A stretch of 64,000 nt of DNA from assembly GCA_946811185.2 (NCBI GenBank), contig OX328101.1, forward strand, positions 24,164,122 through 24,228,121, written 5' to 3'. The DNA comes from Hippopus hippopus (lineage: Eukaryota; Mollusca; Bivalvia; Cardiida; Cardiidae). Positions 10,224-22,686 of the stretch are shown in pieces. Each line of letters opens with the position of its first letter. Position 1 is the first letter of the stretch. Both the position numbers and the translations under genes were made by a program. The notes beneath the pieces were generated by a model that saw only the letters and a list, made by a program, of their open reading frames with translations, was not told where the DNA came from and ran no database searches.

Positions 10224-12803
10224 AGCTCCACTGGCCGAAGGCCAGCGGGCTTATGTCATGGCCTGTTGTCCGTCGTGCGTCCGTCCGTCGTGCGTCCGTC
10301 CGTCCGTGCGTCCGTCCGTCCGTCCGTCCGTGTGTTAACTTTTTTTTAAAACGTCTTCTTCTCTGAAACTACCCATCCAATTTTGATGAAACTTCACAGA
10401 AATGATCCTGCCATGGTCCTCTTCAGAATTTCTTGAAAGAATTTAATTCCTTCAAAAACTCTGGTTGCCATGGCAACAAAACTGAAAAATTTTGAAAATC
10501 TTTGAAAATCTTCTTGTCTGAAACCGTAAGGCCAAGGGCTACCAAATTTGGCATGTAGCTTTATCTAGTGGACCTCTACCAAGTTTCTTCAATTTATAGC
10601 CCTGGGGTCAAAATTGGCCCCGCCCCGGGGGTTACAAGTTATACATGGGCTTATTTAGGGAGAACTTTAAAATTCCTCTTCTACCTAGCCATAGGGCCTA
10701 GAGCTACCAAATTTGGCATGTAGCTTTATCTAGTGGACCTCTGCCAAGATTGTTCAAATTATAGCCCTGGGGTCAAATTAGGCCCTGCCCGGGGGTAACA
10801 AGTTTTACATGGGCTTATATAACAAGTTTTACATGGGCTTATATAGGGAGAATTTTAAAATTCTTCTTTGACCTAGCCATGGGGCCTAGGGCGACCAAAT
10901 TTGGCATGTAGCTTTATCTAGTGGACCTGTACCAAGGGTGTCCAAATTATAGCCGAGGGTCAAATTTGACTTCGCTCCGGGGGGTAACATGTTTTACATG
11001 GGCGGGCTTATATAGGAAAATCTTTCGCATCTAGCTATAAGGGCTAGGGCTATCAAATTTTGCATTTAGCTTTATCTAGGGGGTCTCTATCAAGGGTGCC
11101 CAAATTATAGCCCAGGGGGTCAAATGTAGCCCCACCCCAGGGGGTCACTAGTTCTACATGGTCTTATATAAGGAAACTTTAATAATCTACTTGTACATAG
11201 CCATATTTGGGCCTAGGGCTACCAAATTTTGCATGTAACTTTATATAATGGGCCTCTACCAAGAGGGCCCAAATTTTAACTTTGGGGGTCAAGTTTGACT
11301 CCACACCAGGGGTCACAAGTTTTACATTGGCTTTTATAGTGAAAACTTGATAAACCTGTGTCATGGATCACATATTTTACAGGGCCTTTTATTCAGCAAA
11401 CTTGTTTTACATGACTTTTTATTGGGCAAGATTAAAAAATCTTTTTGTTTATAACCACACATTCTAGTTTCATATTGTAGGTCTGGGGTCAAAATTGCCT
11501 TCATTCCAGGGATCGCAAGTTTAACATGGGCTTCAAAATATTGTCACTTCAATTTAAACATTAATCAAGGGAAATAACTCTTTATGAAAGATAAAGTTCG
11601 TTACTATTTACCTCCCTTGATTATCAAGCTGTAGTGATACATGATTGGTGCTAGACAAGTTTTTTAGCTCCACTGGCCGAAGGCCAGCAGGCTTATAGTT
11701 TGAAAAAAAATCTTAGTGATTTATTATGACAATTGTTAGCACACATGTAACTCATTACCAAACGATAATATTTTAGGCTTGTCTAAATCGAAAGCACTTG
11801 CAGACGACAAAATAAAAGTGATTGAAAATTTGAAATTTGTTTTGTGAACAGTAGAAAACATTGTAAGAAAAGGAGAAAATGCTTTTCTAAAGCCTTCTTT
11901 CTCAGGGTCATCAAAAGTAGGGATTGTCTGGTAATAGGTTAAAAAGATATATTTCAAACTGAGATTGATGTATATACTTGTTTTTTACTGGCACTGAAGG
12001 TCCGTCCATCCATCTGTCCATGCGTGCATTAACTTTTATTTCAAACATCTCTGAAACTACTTATCCAATTTTGATGAAACTTCAAAGAAATGATCCTGCC
12101 ATGGTCTTCTTCAGAATCCCATGACAGAATTTTATTCCTTCAAAAACTCTGGTTGCCATGGCAACAAAACTGAAAAATATAGAAAATTTTCAAAAATCTT
12201 CTTCTCTGAAACTGTAAGGCCTAGGGCTACCAAATTTGGCATATAGCTGTATCTAGTGGGCCTCTACCAAGTTCCTTCAAATAATAGCCATGGGGTCTAC
12301 CAAATTTTGCATGTAGCTTTATCTGGTGGGCCTCTACAAGGAGGGCCCAAATTATAGTCCTTGACCCAAGTTTGTCCCCACACCACGGAACACAAGGTCA
12401 CCAGTTTTACATGGGCTTTTGTAATGAAAACTATCTTAAGTCATCATGTTACTAACCGTTATAAAGACTAAGGCTATTAGATTTAGCCCTGTCTCATGGG
12501 TTTCATGTTTTACAGGGCTTTTCATTGAGAAAAATTTGAAAATCTTCTTGTTTATAACATTCAAGAACTGAATTATTTGGTATGGAGCTTTATATTGTGG
12601 ACCTCCACCAGGATTCAAATAATTATAGCTTTGCAATCAAAATTGGCTTTGCCCATGGATCACAACTTCCTCGTAGGATTAGATAGAAAAATGTTTGCAT
12701 GTCCTCGTGTTTGAAATCAATTTGCTGAATATTGTAATGTTTGGCTTGTAGTGTTTTTACTTAATAGCCAGTGGAGCGATACAGGGCCATCATGGCCCTC
12801 TTG
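10224..12803 (+). mobile_element. Composite helentron/pearl-like non-autonomous element, copy 1
   Basis: Starts AGCTCCACTGGCCGAAGGCC, then a (GTCC)n tract. Five diverged central repeats of about 150-200 bp follow (each with CAAATTTGGCATGTAGCTTT). It ends GCCAGTGGAGCGATACAGGG, CCATCATGGCCC, TCTTG. The 12-base start AGCTCCACTGGC is mirrored near the end, followed by a terminal hairpin, the layout known for helentron-associated elements. A second 5' end (AGCTCCACTGGCCGAAGG) at 11666 shows it is two elements joined. There are no ORFs with protein similarity; the small ORFs here are chance. Confidence 0.8.
11751..11938 (-). repeat. MITE nested inside composite copy 1
   Basis: ACGATAATATTTTAGGCTTG, GCAGACGACAAAATAAAAG and GGATTGTCTGGTAATAGG give an inverted-orientation copy whose hairpin has lost its right arm. 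The same broken copy is at the same place in composite copy 2. Confidence 0.85.
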
Positions 12804-12965
12804 TTTCTTTTACCAACAATGCGTTCTATCCTATCAAAGACTTACTGCATCATATTAGCCATTTTTGTTCTTTGCATTTGGACAACAAAATTTTGCACAA
12901 GCCCAAAATGAATGTAATTCCTGACCACAGATAAAAATGTGGCTTAAAAATGATGGGATTTGTCT

Positions 12966-13083
12966 TTTTACTCTTTACCACACAAGCACCAGTTTAAACA
13001 ACCCTGAAGGAAAAGCCTTTTGAAAACATTGTGGGAAAAGGAGAAAATGCTGGTAACCAGCATTTTCTCCTTTTCCCATAATT
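12966..13083 (+). repeat. Left half of a second MITE split by a helentron-like element
   Basis: CTCTTTACCACACAAGCACC through CTCCTTTTCCCATAAT. The right half resumes at 15872 (GTTTTCTACCCCATCAAAG) and runs to about 15982. Confidence 0.9.
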
Positions 13084-15871
13084 AGCTCCACTGGCCGAAG
13101 GCCAGCGGGCTTATGTCATGGCCTGTTGTCCGTCGTGCGTCCGTCCGTCCGTCCGTCCGTGCGTTAACTTTTTTTTAAAACGTCTTCTTCTCTGAAACTA
13201 CCCATCCAATTTTGATGAAACTTCACAGAAATGATCCTGCCATGGTCCTCTTCAGAATTTCTTGAAAGAATTTAATTCCTTCAAAAACTCTGGTTGCCAT
13301 GGCAACAAAACTGAAAAATTTTGAAAATCTTTGAAAATCTTCTTGTCTGAAACCGTAAGGCCAAGGGCTACCAAATTTGGCATGTAGCTTTATCTAGTGG
13401 ACCTCTACCAAGTTTCTTCAATTTATAGCCCTGGGGTCAAAATTGGCCCCGCCCCGGGGGTTACAAGTTATACATGGGCTTATTTAGGGAGAACTTTAAA
13501 ATTCCTCTTCTACCTAGCCATAGGGCCTAGAGCTACCAAATTTGGCATGTAGCTTTATCTAGTGGACCTCTGCCAAGATTGTTCAAATTATAGCCCTGGG
13601 GTCAAATTAGGCCCTGCTCGGGGGTAACAAGTTTTACATGGGCTTATATAACAAGTTTTACATGGGCTTATATAGGGAGAATTTTAAAATTCTTCTTTGA
13701 CCTAGCCATGGGGCCTAGGGCGACCAAATTTGGCATGTAGCTTTATCTAGTGGACCTGTACCAAGGGTGTCCAAATTATAGCCGAGGGTCAAATTTGACT
13801 TCGCTCCGGGGGGTAACATGTTTTACATGGGCGGGCTTATATAGGAAAATCTTTCGCATCTAGCTATAAGGGCTAGGGCTATCAAATTTTGCATTTAGCT
13901 TTATCTAGGGGGTCTCTATCAAGGGTGCCCAAATTATAGCCCAGGGGGTCAAATGTAGCCCCACCCCAGGGGGTCACAAGTTCTACATGGTCTTATATAA
14001 GGAAACTTTAATAATCTACTTGTACATAGCCATATTTAGGCCTAGGGCTACCAAATTTTGCATGTAACTTTATATAATGGGCCTCTACCAAGAGGGCCCA
14101 AATTTTAACTTTGGGGGTCAAGTTTGACTCCACACCAGGGGTCACAAGTTTTACATTGGCTTTTATAGTGAAAACTTGATAAACCTGTGTCATGGATCAC
14201 ATATTTTACAGGGCCTTTTATTCAGCAAACTTGTTTTACATGACTTTTTATTGGGCAAGATTAAAAAATCTTTTTGTTTATAACCACACATTCTAGTTTC
14301 ATATTGTAGGTCTGGGGTCAAAATTGCCTTCATTCCAGGGATCGCAAGTTTAACATGGGCTTCAAAATATTGTCACTTCACTTTAAACATTAATCAAGGG
14401 AAATAACTCTTTTTATGAAAGATAAAGTTCGTTACTATTTACCTCCCTTGATTATCAAGCTGCAGTGATACATGATTGGTGCTAGACAAGTTTTTTAGCT
14501 CCACTGGCCGAAGGCTTATGTTATGGCCCGTTGTCCGTTGTGCGTCCATCCGTATGTTAACTTTTTAGCTCATTTGAGCACAACGTGCTCAAGGGGAGCT
14601 TTTAGCATTTGTTTCAACTCAATAAAAGAATTTTCAATCATACACCAAAACAAAAAATTATCCTCCACATATCTGACTGTGTTTACAAACTATGAAGTGT
14701 TCATATTAATACACCATGTCTACTGTTTGATGATGACTAGCTTAGAAAAAGTATTAATAAAATAAGTTTGAAAAAAAATCTTAGTGATTTATTATGACAA
14801 TTGTTAGCACACATGTAACTCATTACCAAACGATAATATTTTAGGCTTGTCTAAATCGAAAGCACTTGCAGACGACAAAATAAAAGTGATTGAAAATTTG
14901 AAATTTGTTTTGTGAACAGTAGAAAACATTGTAAGAAAAGGAGAAAATGCTTTTCTAAAGCCTTCTTTCTCAGGGTCATCAAAAGTAGGGATTGTCTGGT
15001 AATAGGTTAAAAAGATATATTTCAAACTGAGATTGATGTATATACTTGCTTTTTACTGGCACTGAAGGTCCGTCCGTCCATCTGTCCGTGCGTGCATTAA
15101 CTTTTATTTCAAACATCTCTGAAACTACTTATCCAATTTTGATGAAACTTCAAAGAAATGATCCTGCCATGGTCTTCTTCAGAATCCCATGACAGAATTT
15201 TATTCCTTCAAAAACTCTGGTTGCCATGGCAACAAAACTGAAAAATATAGAAAATTTTCAAAAATCTTCTTCTCTGAAACTGTAAGGCCTAGGGCTACCA
15301 AATTTGGCATGTAGCTGTATCTAGTGGGCCTCTACCAAGTTCCTTCAAATAATAGCCATGGGGTCTACCAAATTTTGCATGTAGCTTTATCTAGTGGGCC
15401 TCTACAAGGAGGGCCCAAATTATAATCCTTGACCCAAGTTTGTCCCCACACCACGGAACACAAGGTCACCAGTTTTACATGGGCTTTTGTAATGAAAACT
15501 ATCTTAAGTCATCATGTTACTAACCATTATAAAGACTAAGGCTATTAGATTTAGCCCTGTCTCATGGGTTTCATGTTTTACAGGGCTTTTCATTGAGAAA
15601 AATTTGAAAATCTTCTTGTTTATAACATTCAAGAACTGAATTATTTGGTATGGAGCTTTATATTGTGGACCTCCACCAGGATTCAAATAATTATAGCTTT
15701 GCAATCAAAATTGGCTTTGCCCATGGATCACAACTTTCTCGTAGGATTAGATAGAAAAATGTTTGCATGTCCTCGTGTTTGAAATCAATTTGCTGAATAT
15801 TGTAATGTTTGGCTTGTAGTGTTTTTACTTAATAGCCAGTGGAGCGATACAGGGCCATCATGGCCCTCTTG
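13084..15871 (+). mobile_element. Composite helentron/pearl-like element, copy 2
   Basis: Nearly identical to 10224-12803, with only scattered single-base differences by eye. It includes the nested MITE (14819-15006), the second 5' end (14497) and the end hairpin. It is about 208 bp longer, mainly through an internal stretch at about 14515-14765 that contains a piece of the related AGCTCATTTGAGC-type element. Confidence 0.85.
14819..15006 (-). repeat. MITE nested inside composite copy 2
   Basis: Same broken MITE as at 11751-11938, same junctions, essentially identical sequence. Confidence 0.85.
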
Positions 15872-16113
15872 TGTTTTCTACCCCATCAAAGTCGAATTCC
15901 TTAATTTAAACGGCATTTAAATTGTCATCTGCAAAAGCTTTGAGTTTGGGCAAGTCTAAATTTTTGGCGTGTGGTAAAGAGTTTGAGGGTAGAAAGCTTA
16001 TGTGGGAAAAGGATAAATTGCTGGTTTACGAGCATTTTCTTCTTTCTTTACAATGTTTTCTGTAACCTCTTTCACCAGGGGCGTAAAAGCATGGGATTGT
16101 TTGGTAAAGGGTT
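15872..16113. repeat. MITE right half plus an adjoining MITE fragment
   Basis: 15872-15982 completes the MITE begun at 12966. 15990-16113 is the right half of an inverted copy, ending TTTGGTAAAGGGTT. Confidence 0.8.
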
Positions 16114-16341
16114 GATTCAGTGTTTGATGTTATATCACATGTACAATTGCAAACAGTTTGTTTTTACATTGTTCTGTTTACAGTCAGTTCCCATACAGTA
16201 TTCATCAAGATCACTGAAATCATATTTATAAAATTCTCAGGTACTTTTAAATGTGGTCCAAATCACTCCTTCTAGTCATATAGGGCATTAGACTGTTTTG
16301 GTGACAAGTGTTATGTTTTATCTTTAGATATGAAGAAAGTT

Positions 16342-16472
16342 TAGAACGGATAAGAAAAATTATGGGAAAAGGAAAAAATGGTTGTAATCACCATTCTCTC
16401 CTTTTCCCACAATGTTTTCATCAGCCTTTTTGCTGAAGTTTGTTTCAACATGACTGTTTGATAAAGGATTAA
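16342..16472 (-). repeat. TTAA-hairpin MITE, partial
   Basis: Hairpin GGGAAAAGGAAAAAATGG...CCATTCTCTCCTTTTCCC and a right end GTTTGATAAAGGATTAA. 16473-16735 shows no feature. Confidence 0.65.
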
Positions 16473-16739
16473 CTTTAGTATTTGATCCATCAAGTCCATC
16501 AATAGCATGATGGGACATGCATTGAAATTTGCCAGTCAACTGAAATGGACCATGACAAAAACATAAGTTTGACCTAGTATACAGATGCAAAGTCTTTTAC
16601 AATATGTTAGCTTGGCTGTTTTTGAAGGAAACATAGAGGTTTTGTCATAGCCCTGTCTTTGTCTTTCAAAAACTTTGACATTTTGTTAAAGATTCTGCCA
16701 TGGCTGAAGATTTTCACTTCAAACTGTGACTAGTTGTTA

Positions 16740-17345
16740 GCTCTCAAAAGTAAACCCAAACAATAGGGGTAGGTAACTATCAGAATATTTTTGACACAGT
16801 CATGCCCCTTTTCCAATTCGGATTTTTCTTTTAAAAAAATCAAGCAACTACAGCCAAGCGTTGGCACCAGCATACTGTGCTCTTATTTTCCTTAAAGATA
16901 CGTCTTTACTCATTTTCATCCATTTTTTTTTAACCAATGTCATCTTTATTTTATGAAACTATAATTATTCTTGTATCTTTGATGCCAAATGTTGCAAGGT
17001 TGCACAGATTACGACAGACAGAAAATGCATTTCATTCTGTGGAGGCTATCCAAGACCTCACTGTGGTTGTTTCAGGTTTAAATCAAGACAAATTCCTTGA
17101 GTTTCTTCATCCCATACACCTTATATATTATTCATCTATGTTTACACAGCTGATTAGATTCTACACTCTATCAAGGGTAACAGTGTTTTTTCTATGTGGC
17201 TGTAAAGGTGTATCTTTAATACAGTTAAGTTCCATACAGTATTAAGATCTTTGAAATTTATTTGTATAAACATCTTAGTTCTTATGAATGTGGTCAAAAG
17301 CACTTTCTCAAGTCAAGAGAGGGCACTAGAACCTTTAGGTGAAAA
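16740..17345 (+). repeat. Unclassified dispersed repeat
   Basis: GCAAGGTTGCACAGATTACG, ATCTATGTTTACACAGCTGA and AAGGTGTATCTTTAA recur in the same order at 34380-34590 and 46860-47150. No terminal repeats were defined and no coding capacity was seen. Confidence 0.6.
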
Positions 17346-17369
17346 TTTTCATGTTTTACCCTTTTCGCA

Positions 17370-18035
17370 AACAAAACTTTTGACTGAACAAAACTGAAAG
17401 CATGTGCAGATGACAAATTACAATTGGATCAAATAGTGATTCCTTATCTGTATAGGGTAGAAAACATTGTGGGGAAAAAGAAAAAATGCTGGTTTCTAGG
17501 ATTTTCTCTTTTTCCCACAATGTTTTCAAAAGCCTTCTTTTTCAGATTTGTCAAAAGTCAGGATTGTGTTTTAAAGTGTATAAAGTACACTTTTTTTCAC
17601 CCAGACTTCTGTGCATTTTTTACATACATTATGTCCATAATTGTAAGCCCTTGACCTTTTTTACTATGAAAGAATTCTATTTCTTTTAAATACATGTTTT
17701 GCTTAGCTTGATCTTAAACTATGTTGTCTTAAGTTAATAGCAGCTGTAGACAACCTCTTAACCTTTTACCAAACAATGCCAAGTTTTTAAGACTTGAAAA
17801 AGAAAGCTTTTGAAAACATTTTGAGAAAAGGAGAAAATTATGGTAACCATCATTTTCTACCCTTCTTAACACAAACCCCATCATTTGAGCCAAATTTATT
17901 TTGTTGTCTGCAAGTTCTTTCAACCAGGACAAGTCTTAATTTTTTTGTTTCGCATGGTAAAGAGTCAAAAGCATGATGGGGAAAGAAGAAATGCTGTAAA
18001 GAGAGCAAATTCTCTTTTTGTTACAATGTTTTCAC
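17370..18035. repeat. Three TTAA-hairpin MITE copies
   Basis: About 17370-17577 (inverted), 17758-17968 (forward) and a remnant at 17969-18035. The hairpins are partly decayed. Confidence 0.7.
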
Positions 18036-18084
18036 TTGTTTTCATGTTTCATGTATAAAAATTTAGTGAGGGTAATTATCTTAA

Positions 18085-18303
18085 CTCTTTACCAAACAAC
18101 AAAATCTTAGACTGGTCAAAATTGAAAACATTCGAGACGACAAAATAGATGTGACTTAAAAATTAAATTATTTTTTGGGAAGGGTAGGAAACATTTTGGG
18201 AAAAGGAGAAAATGCTGTTTACCAGCATTTTCTCCTTTCCCACTATGTTTTCAAAAGCTTTCTTTCTCAGGGATATTAAAGGTGGAATTATGTGATTAAG
18301 GGG
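18085..18303 (-). repeat. TTAA-hairpin MITE
   Basis: TTAA at 18081-18084, then CTCTTTACCAAACAACAAAA. Hairpin near 18195-18250 with one small deletion. Confidence 0.85.
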
Positions 18304-18396
18304 TAAGTCTACAAAGATGTTCTAAGAGATTGTCTTCTTTAAATATGTTTCAGAAGGAACTGAGTCATTCAGTATTCACAATAACTTTATACGTGT

Positions 18397-18817
18397 AAAT
18401 CCTTTACCAAACAACGATCCCGAGTCTTATTGATCCTGAAGAAAAATGGCTTATAAAAGATTATGGGAAAAGGAGAAGCATTTCTCCTTTTCCACAGTGT
18501 TTTCACCCTCTCAAAAATCAAAACAAATCCTTTATCCATGTTGAATTTGTGTCCTGCACATGCTTTCAATTTCGACAAGTGTAAAATTTTGTCATCTGGT
18601 AAACTTTTTACCACACAATCCTTACCCTTAGGAGAAAAGCTTTTGAAAACATTGTGGGAAATGGAGAAAATGCTGGTAACCAGCATTTTCTCCTTTTCCC
18701 ACAATGTTTTCCACCTTTCCAAAAACAAATTTCAGTATTTGAGACACATTTATTTTGTCGTCTGCAAATGCTTTCAGTTTGGTCGAGTCTAAAAGTTTGT
18801 CGTTTGGTAAAGAGTTA
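18397..18817 (+). repeat. Two forward TTAA-hairpin MITEs back to back
   Basis: About 18397-18603 (hairpin centre deleted) and 18604-18817 (near-perfect hairpin, end GTTTGGTAAAGAGTTA). Confidence 0.85.
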
Positions 18818-18864
18818 GGGTTTAAGATATTGTAGAAATTACTAGTAATGACTAATTTACTTAA

Positions 18865-19055
18865 GGATAGGGCACCCTAATGGGATTTGTGTAACATCGC
18901 CTTTCATCCCCAAAATTGTGCATATTCGGCTAAGACTTGGGTTATCCGTAATCGAAGGGGAGAGCCAGCGTCTATAGGCTGATTGATTACGGATTACCCG
19001 AGGCTTAGCCTAATCCGTACATTTTTTTGGCAGTGAAAGGCAATGTGCCCTATCC
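18865..19055. repeat. Different TTAA-flanked MITE (GGATAGGGCAC ends)
   Basis: TTAA at 18861-18864 and 19056-19059. Inverted ends GGATAGGGCAC and GTGCCCTATCC, with further inner symmetry (ATCGCCTTTCATCC against AAAGGCAAT, TTATCCGTAATC against GATTACGGATTA). The interior is unrelated to the main family. Confidence 0.85.
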
Positions 19056-19377
19056 TTAAATAGACTATGTGTAATTTTAATCCTTACTTGTGAATAATAC
19101 TCTTAATTAAAGTTCTAGCACCTTTCATCAAGTGCTACACTTTTTAATCACTCACACATGAAACTCGGTAAATTATTGTTACAAAGTCTCACTGATGCTG
19201 CAATTTTAGTGAATTCAAATAAACATACATTCTGACTGACTCCATTTTCAGTTTGTCACTGTCATTGCCCTCTGTGCAAAGTAAGATTACAATGGTAAAC
19301 CCCTTAGTTGATGACGAAAATTCTAGACCCCCCCCCCCCATTTTGAAACTATTTCTAATTAACATCTCAGCTATGTC

Positions 19378-19532
19378 TCCAATGATGGGATTTCTTTGAG
19401 GAAGAGTAGAAAATATTGTGGAAAAAGAAAAGGGAAAATGCTGGTTACCAACATTTTCTCTTTTTTCCAAAATTTTCCAAAAGCCATCTGCATTATGGCC
19501 TTTAAATTTGGGAATGTGTAATAAAGAGGTAA
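19378..19532 (-). repeat. TTAA-hairpin MITE, left end missing
   Basis: ATGCTGGTTACCAACATTTTC and a right end AATGTGTAATAAAGAGGTAA. A C13 tract is at about 19328-19340. 19533-20149 holds no gene or clear repeat. Confidence 0.65.
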
Positions 19533-20149
19533 CCTGCTTGTTTAGCACCCTTTGTGAACCAAGTTTTTACAACCGAGATCAATCATTCTGGATGAATGAC
19601 TGAATGACACAATCATGTAGAAGGAACTGGTAGAGAGGCATGATGTTGGTAGTTTCTATAGTGTTGCATCCAGGATGACCTCACAGCTGAACAAAATTCC
19701 TATCAGATATTTGATGTTGAAACTACTTCTTAGGCATTCCACAATAGCATTTACCCCTCCTTAGGCTGGATTTCGTCACCGTCTCTTAAATTGAATATTC
19801 ATACAGGTATTCCACAGCTATATTTGTGTGTCACTATTTTTAGCAAAGGCAACTACTTTTTTTACTTATGGTTGCATAGTTAGAGCTTCTGCAGTATTTT
19901 TGTTGTCAAAATGTAATTTTATTGCACACAGCCTATTCTTTTCTTTTCCAAGAGTTTTCACCCAAGAATATGTAAAATTACGGGATTAAAGGTTATGACA
20001 GCAAAATTTGTGCAATCACATGCCCCGTATGCAACACTGTTTTGAGAGTTGACTCCACTTGTCACATGATCTGAACTTAGAACCTCTGATAAGACAGGCT
20101 TTTACTCTTCTCTTACACTATTTTGTCAAACATGGTCTTTAAAATTGCA

Positions 20150-20872
20150 ATAACCCTTACCAAACAACAAAATTTGAGGCTTATCCTTGCTGAAAGCTTT
20201 TTGTAGACAAAGCATAATCATTACATGGCTAAAATGATTAATTTGAGATAAAAGTGTAGCAAATGACGTTGGAAAAGAAGACAGTGCTCGAAACTAGCAT
20301 TTGCACCTAGCTGTGCTACAGATTTGTCAAAAGCCTCTTCTTCAGGGTCATTGTAACATATTTTAGTCTATATTTACTGTATACTTGTGGTTTAGTTTAA
20401 ATTACTGAAATATCATGAACAAATGATTTTTAGAGAAGTCTGTCCCTTGTCAATCATTCTTCAAGTTACAAAACTACAGGTAATATTTATTTATTCCTTG
20501 ACCAAACAATCCAGCGTTTTTATGACTCAAGGAAGAATGTTTTGAATACATTGTAAAAGTTTTCCCACAAAATTTTCTATCTTTTCAAAAACAACATCTA
20601 TTATTTGAACCACATTTAATTTCTGCAAATGCTTGCAATTTGGACAAATCCGAAAACTTTGCCTGCTGTTGACTCTTTACCAGACAACAAAATTTTAAAC
20701 TTCATATACAGATGATGTATTAAATTATGCTCAATTAACTGGATTTATCTTTGTAAGGGTAGAAAACATTGTAGGAAAAGCAGGAAAGACTGATTACCTG
20801 CCTACCAACTACATTCTCAAAATTTTCTTCCCATTGGTTTTAAAAACTCGGGTTTATTTTGTAAAGGATGAA
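20150..20872. repeat. Three diverged TTAA-hairpin MITEs
   Basis: About 20150-20350 (inverted), 20492-20672 (forward) and 20673-20872 (inverted). The hairpin is reduced or lost, so these look old. Confidence 0.6.
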
Positions 20873-20905
20873 AAGGCAATCCCAAAAAAGGGTAACAAGT
20901 GAGCG

Positions 20906-20944
20906 TTTTTTTTTTTTTTTTTTTTTGGGGGGGGGGGGGGGGGG
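20906..20944. repeat. Homopolymer junction T21 then G18
   Basis: Twenty-one T followed directly by eighteen G. Lengths may be inexact because such runs are hard to sequence. 20945-21430 is otherwise AT-rich with one MITE remnant at about 21205-21290. Confidence 0.8.
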
Positions 20945-21429
20945 AGGCGGCTAATTAACTCATTTTCAAGGTTTAAAAATAGACAACACACAACATAATT
21001 TTAATCATTAACAAATATTACTTTATTTTTAAAGAATTGACTGTATAATATCAAAATGTACAAAATCAAGACTTCAAAAAACACAACTCTTGTAAATTGT
21101 TTTTTTAACAGAACTTGAAACTAAGTATTTTAATTCTACAAGTAGTCTTTTTTTTAAATGTATAAAATCATAGCAATGATCCAACTAATTACCTCTGTCA
21201 GCAAATCACTAAAAAAAAAAAAACATTGTGGCAAAGGGAAAAATTGCCCATATTATGCAATTTCTCTTTTTTTCAACATGTATGAACCTTCACAGCCCTA
21301 AATATTGAAACTTTTACTGGTTTAGCTGACAGAGCAGACTGTCTTTAGCAGACAGTGTAGATCAGACTGATATAAGATACAGTATCTTCTACATCATTCA
21401 ATATTTCAGCAAAATTCTTTGAGATTACT

Positions 21430-21880
21430 GTTTTTTATTTCATGCTTTTAAGAAGTTTATCGGGAAATAATGGTGGATTATAAAGTTTGATAAATTATGG
21501 TTACAACCAGTGAAATTTACCGTAAATGTTCTGTAACTCTTCCACTGAAGGCAGAAACAGTGTTTCCCCACACTAGTTACCAACGTAAATAGTGTGTGCC
21601 ATTCAATCAGATGGAATTATGACATAATTCATGCGCATTTACCCTACATTTCTTGCGCTTTATAAAACATTGTAATGCTTTATGTGGTGAAGGTACGACA
21701 CAGGGAATTACCGAAAACAGTTGTACTGGATTTTAATGAAAGATCCAACAAAAAGGGGGTTAGAAGCATGAAATAAATAGAATATTTGCTTTATTTTTTG
21801 GTGAAAGATCAAAATTCATGAGCATCATTGGTAACATTTTCACTCATGGAAGGAAATAATTTTTATAAATGGAAAAAATT
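21430..21880 (-). repeat. Dispersed repeat, inverted partner of 62290-62770
   Basis: GTGAAAGATCAAAATTCATG, ATCATTGGTAACATTTTCAC, CACAGGGAATTACC and GTTACCAACGTAAA appear in reverse order and strand at 62290-62770. The unit is about 450 bp, with no coding capacity seen. Confidence 0.7.
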
Positions 21881-21962
21881 ATGCATTGTTTAAACAACTT
21901 AGTAATTCCTGTGAAGCACACTAAACTTCTAACATGAAAATATGAATTACATTTCTCACTTG

Positions 21963-22182
21963 TTAACTTGATGGTGACAAAATTAAAGGCTATTCAGAAA
22001 TGAAAGCATTTAGAAATGAAAAATATTGCTCAAATGATGGGACTTGTCTGTGAAAGGGTAGAAAACATTTTGGGTAGAGGAGAAATGGCTGGTTGCCAGC
22101 ATTTTCTACATTCCCCAATTTTTTTTAATTGCCTTCATTTCCAAGGGTCCTTCAAACACAGGGTTTTTATGTTAAGGGTTAA
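21963..22182 (-). repeat. TTAA-hairpin MITE
   Basis: TTAA at 22179-22182. ATGGCTGGTTGCCAGCATTTT hairpin core within 22080-22115. 22183-22686 shows no gene or recognised repeat. Confidence 0.75.
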
Positions 22183-22686
22183 TACAGCTCCCTTCTTATA
22201 CCTATAATGATTATAAAAGTTTCCATTATGCATTATCTACTAGTCGTGGTTCATGACTTTCAAAACCAAGACCATTGGCATGCTTGTCAGTTGAGGCAAA
22301 GTGACAATTTCAATTGGGAAACATGTACTGCCAGGTTCATACCACAGGGGCTTGTTATTTGACAAACTTTGTTTTGTTCCAACTAACTTTGCTGTAACTT
22401 AAAAATCTAAGAAAAAGTGTCCAACTGTTTTACCAGGGGAACACAACCCCCTGCCCTGTCATTTGTCAGTATATTTCACTTAATTATTTCTCAATTGGAA
22501 CAGAAAAAGTCATGATTTTTATCATGCTCTGTGATTTAATTTTATCTTGTACATCTAACAGAATAAATGGATGAATGTATAAGGTTGAAACTTTGGAGGT
22601 GGACGTATTTTTCTCATACCACTGTAATACAGATATCTAAATCCCACAGGGAGTATATTGAACAAATATAATTGGTCAATACTTTC

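Noticed and set aside
11179..11364. ORF repeated identically at 14008-14193, and pairs at 11736/14804 and 12436/15504
   Set aside because: Identical because the whole composite element is duplicated. No protein similarity, and they fall on its central repeats.
20906..20944. T21-G18 junction as a functional site
   Set aside because: Homopolymer runs of this kind are error-prone, and nothing nearby suggests a role.
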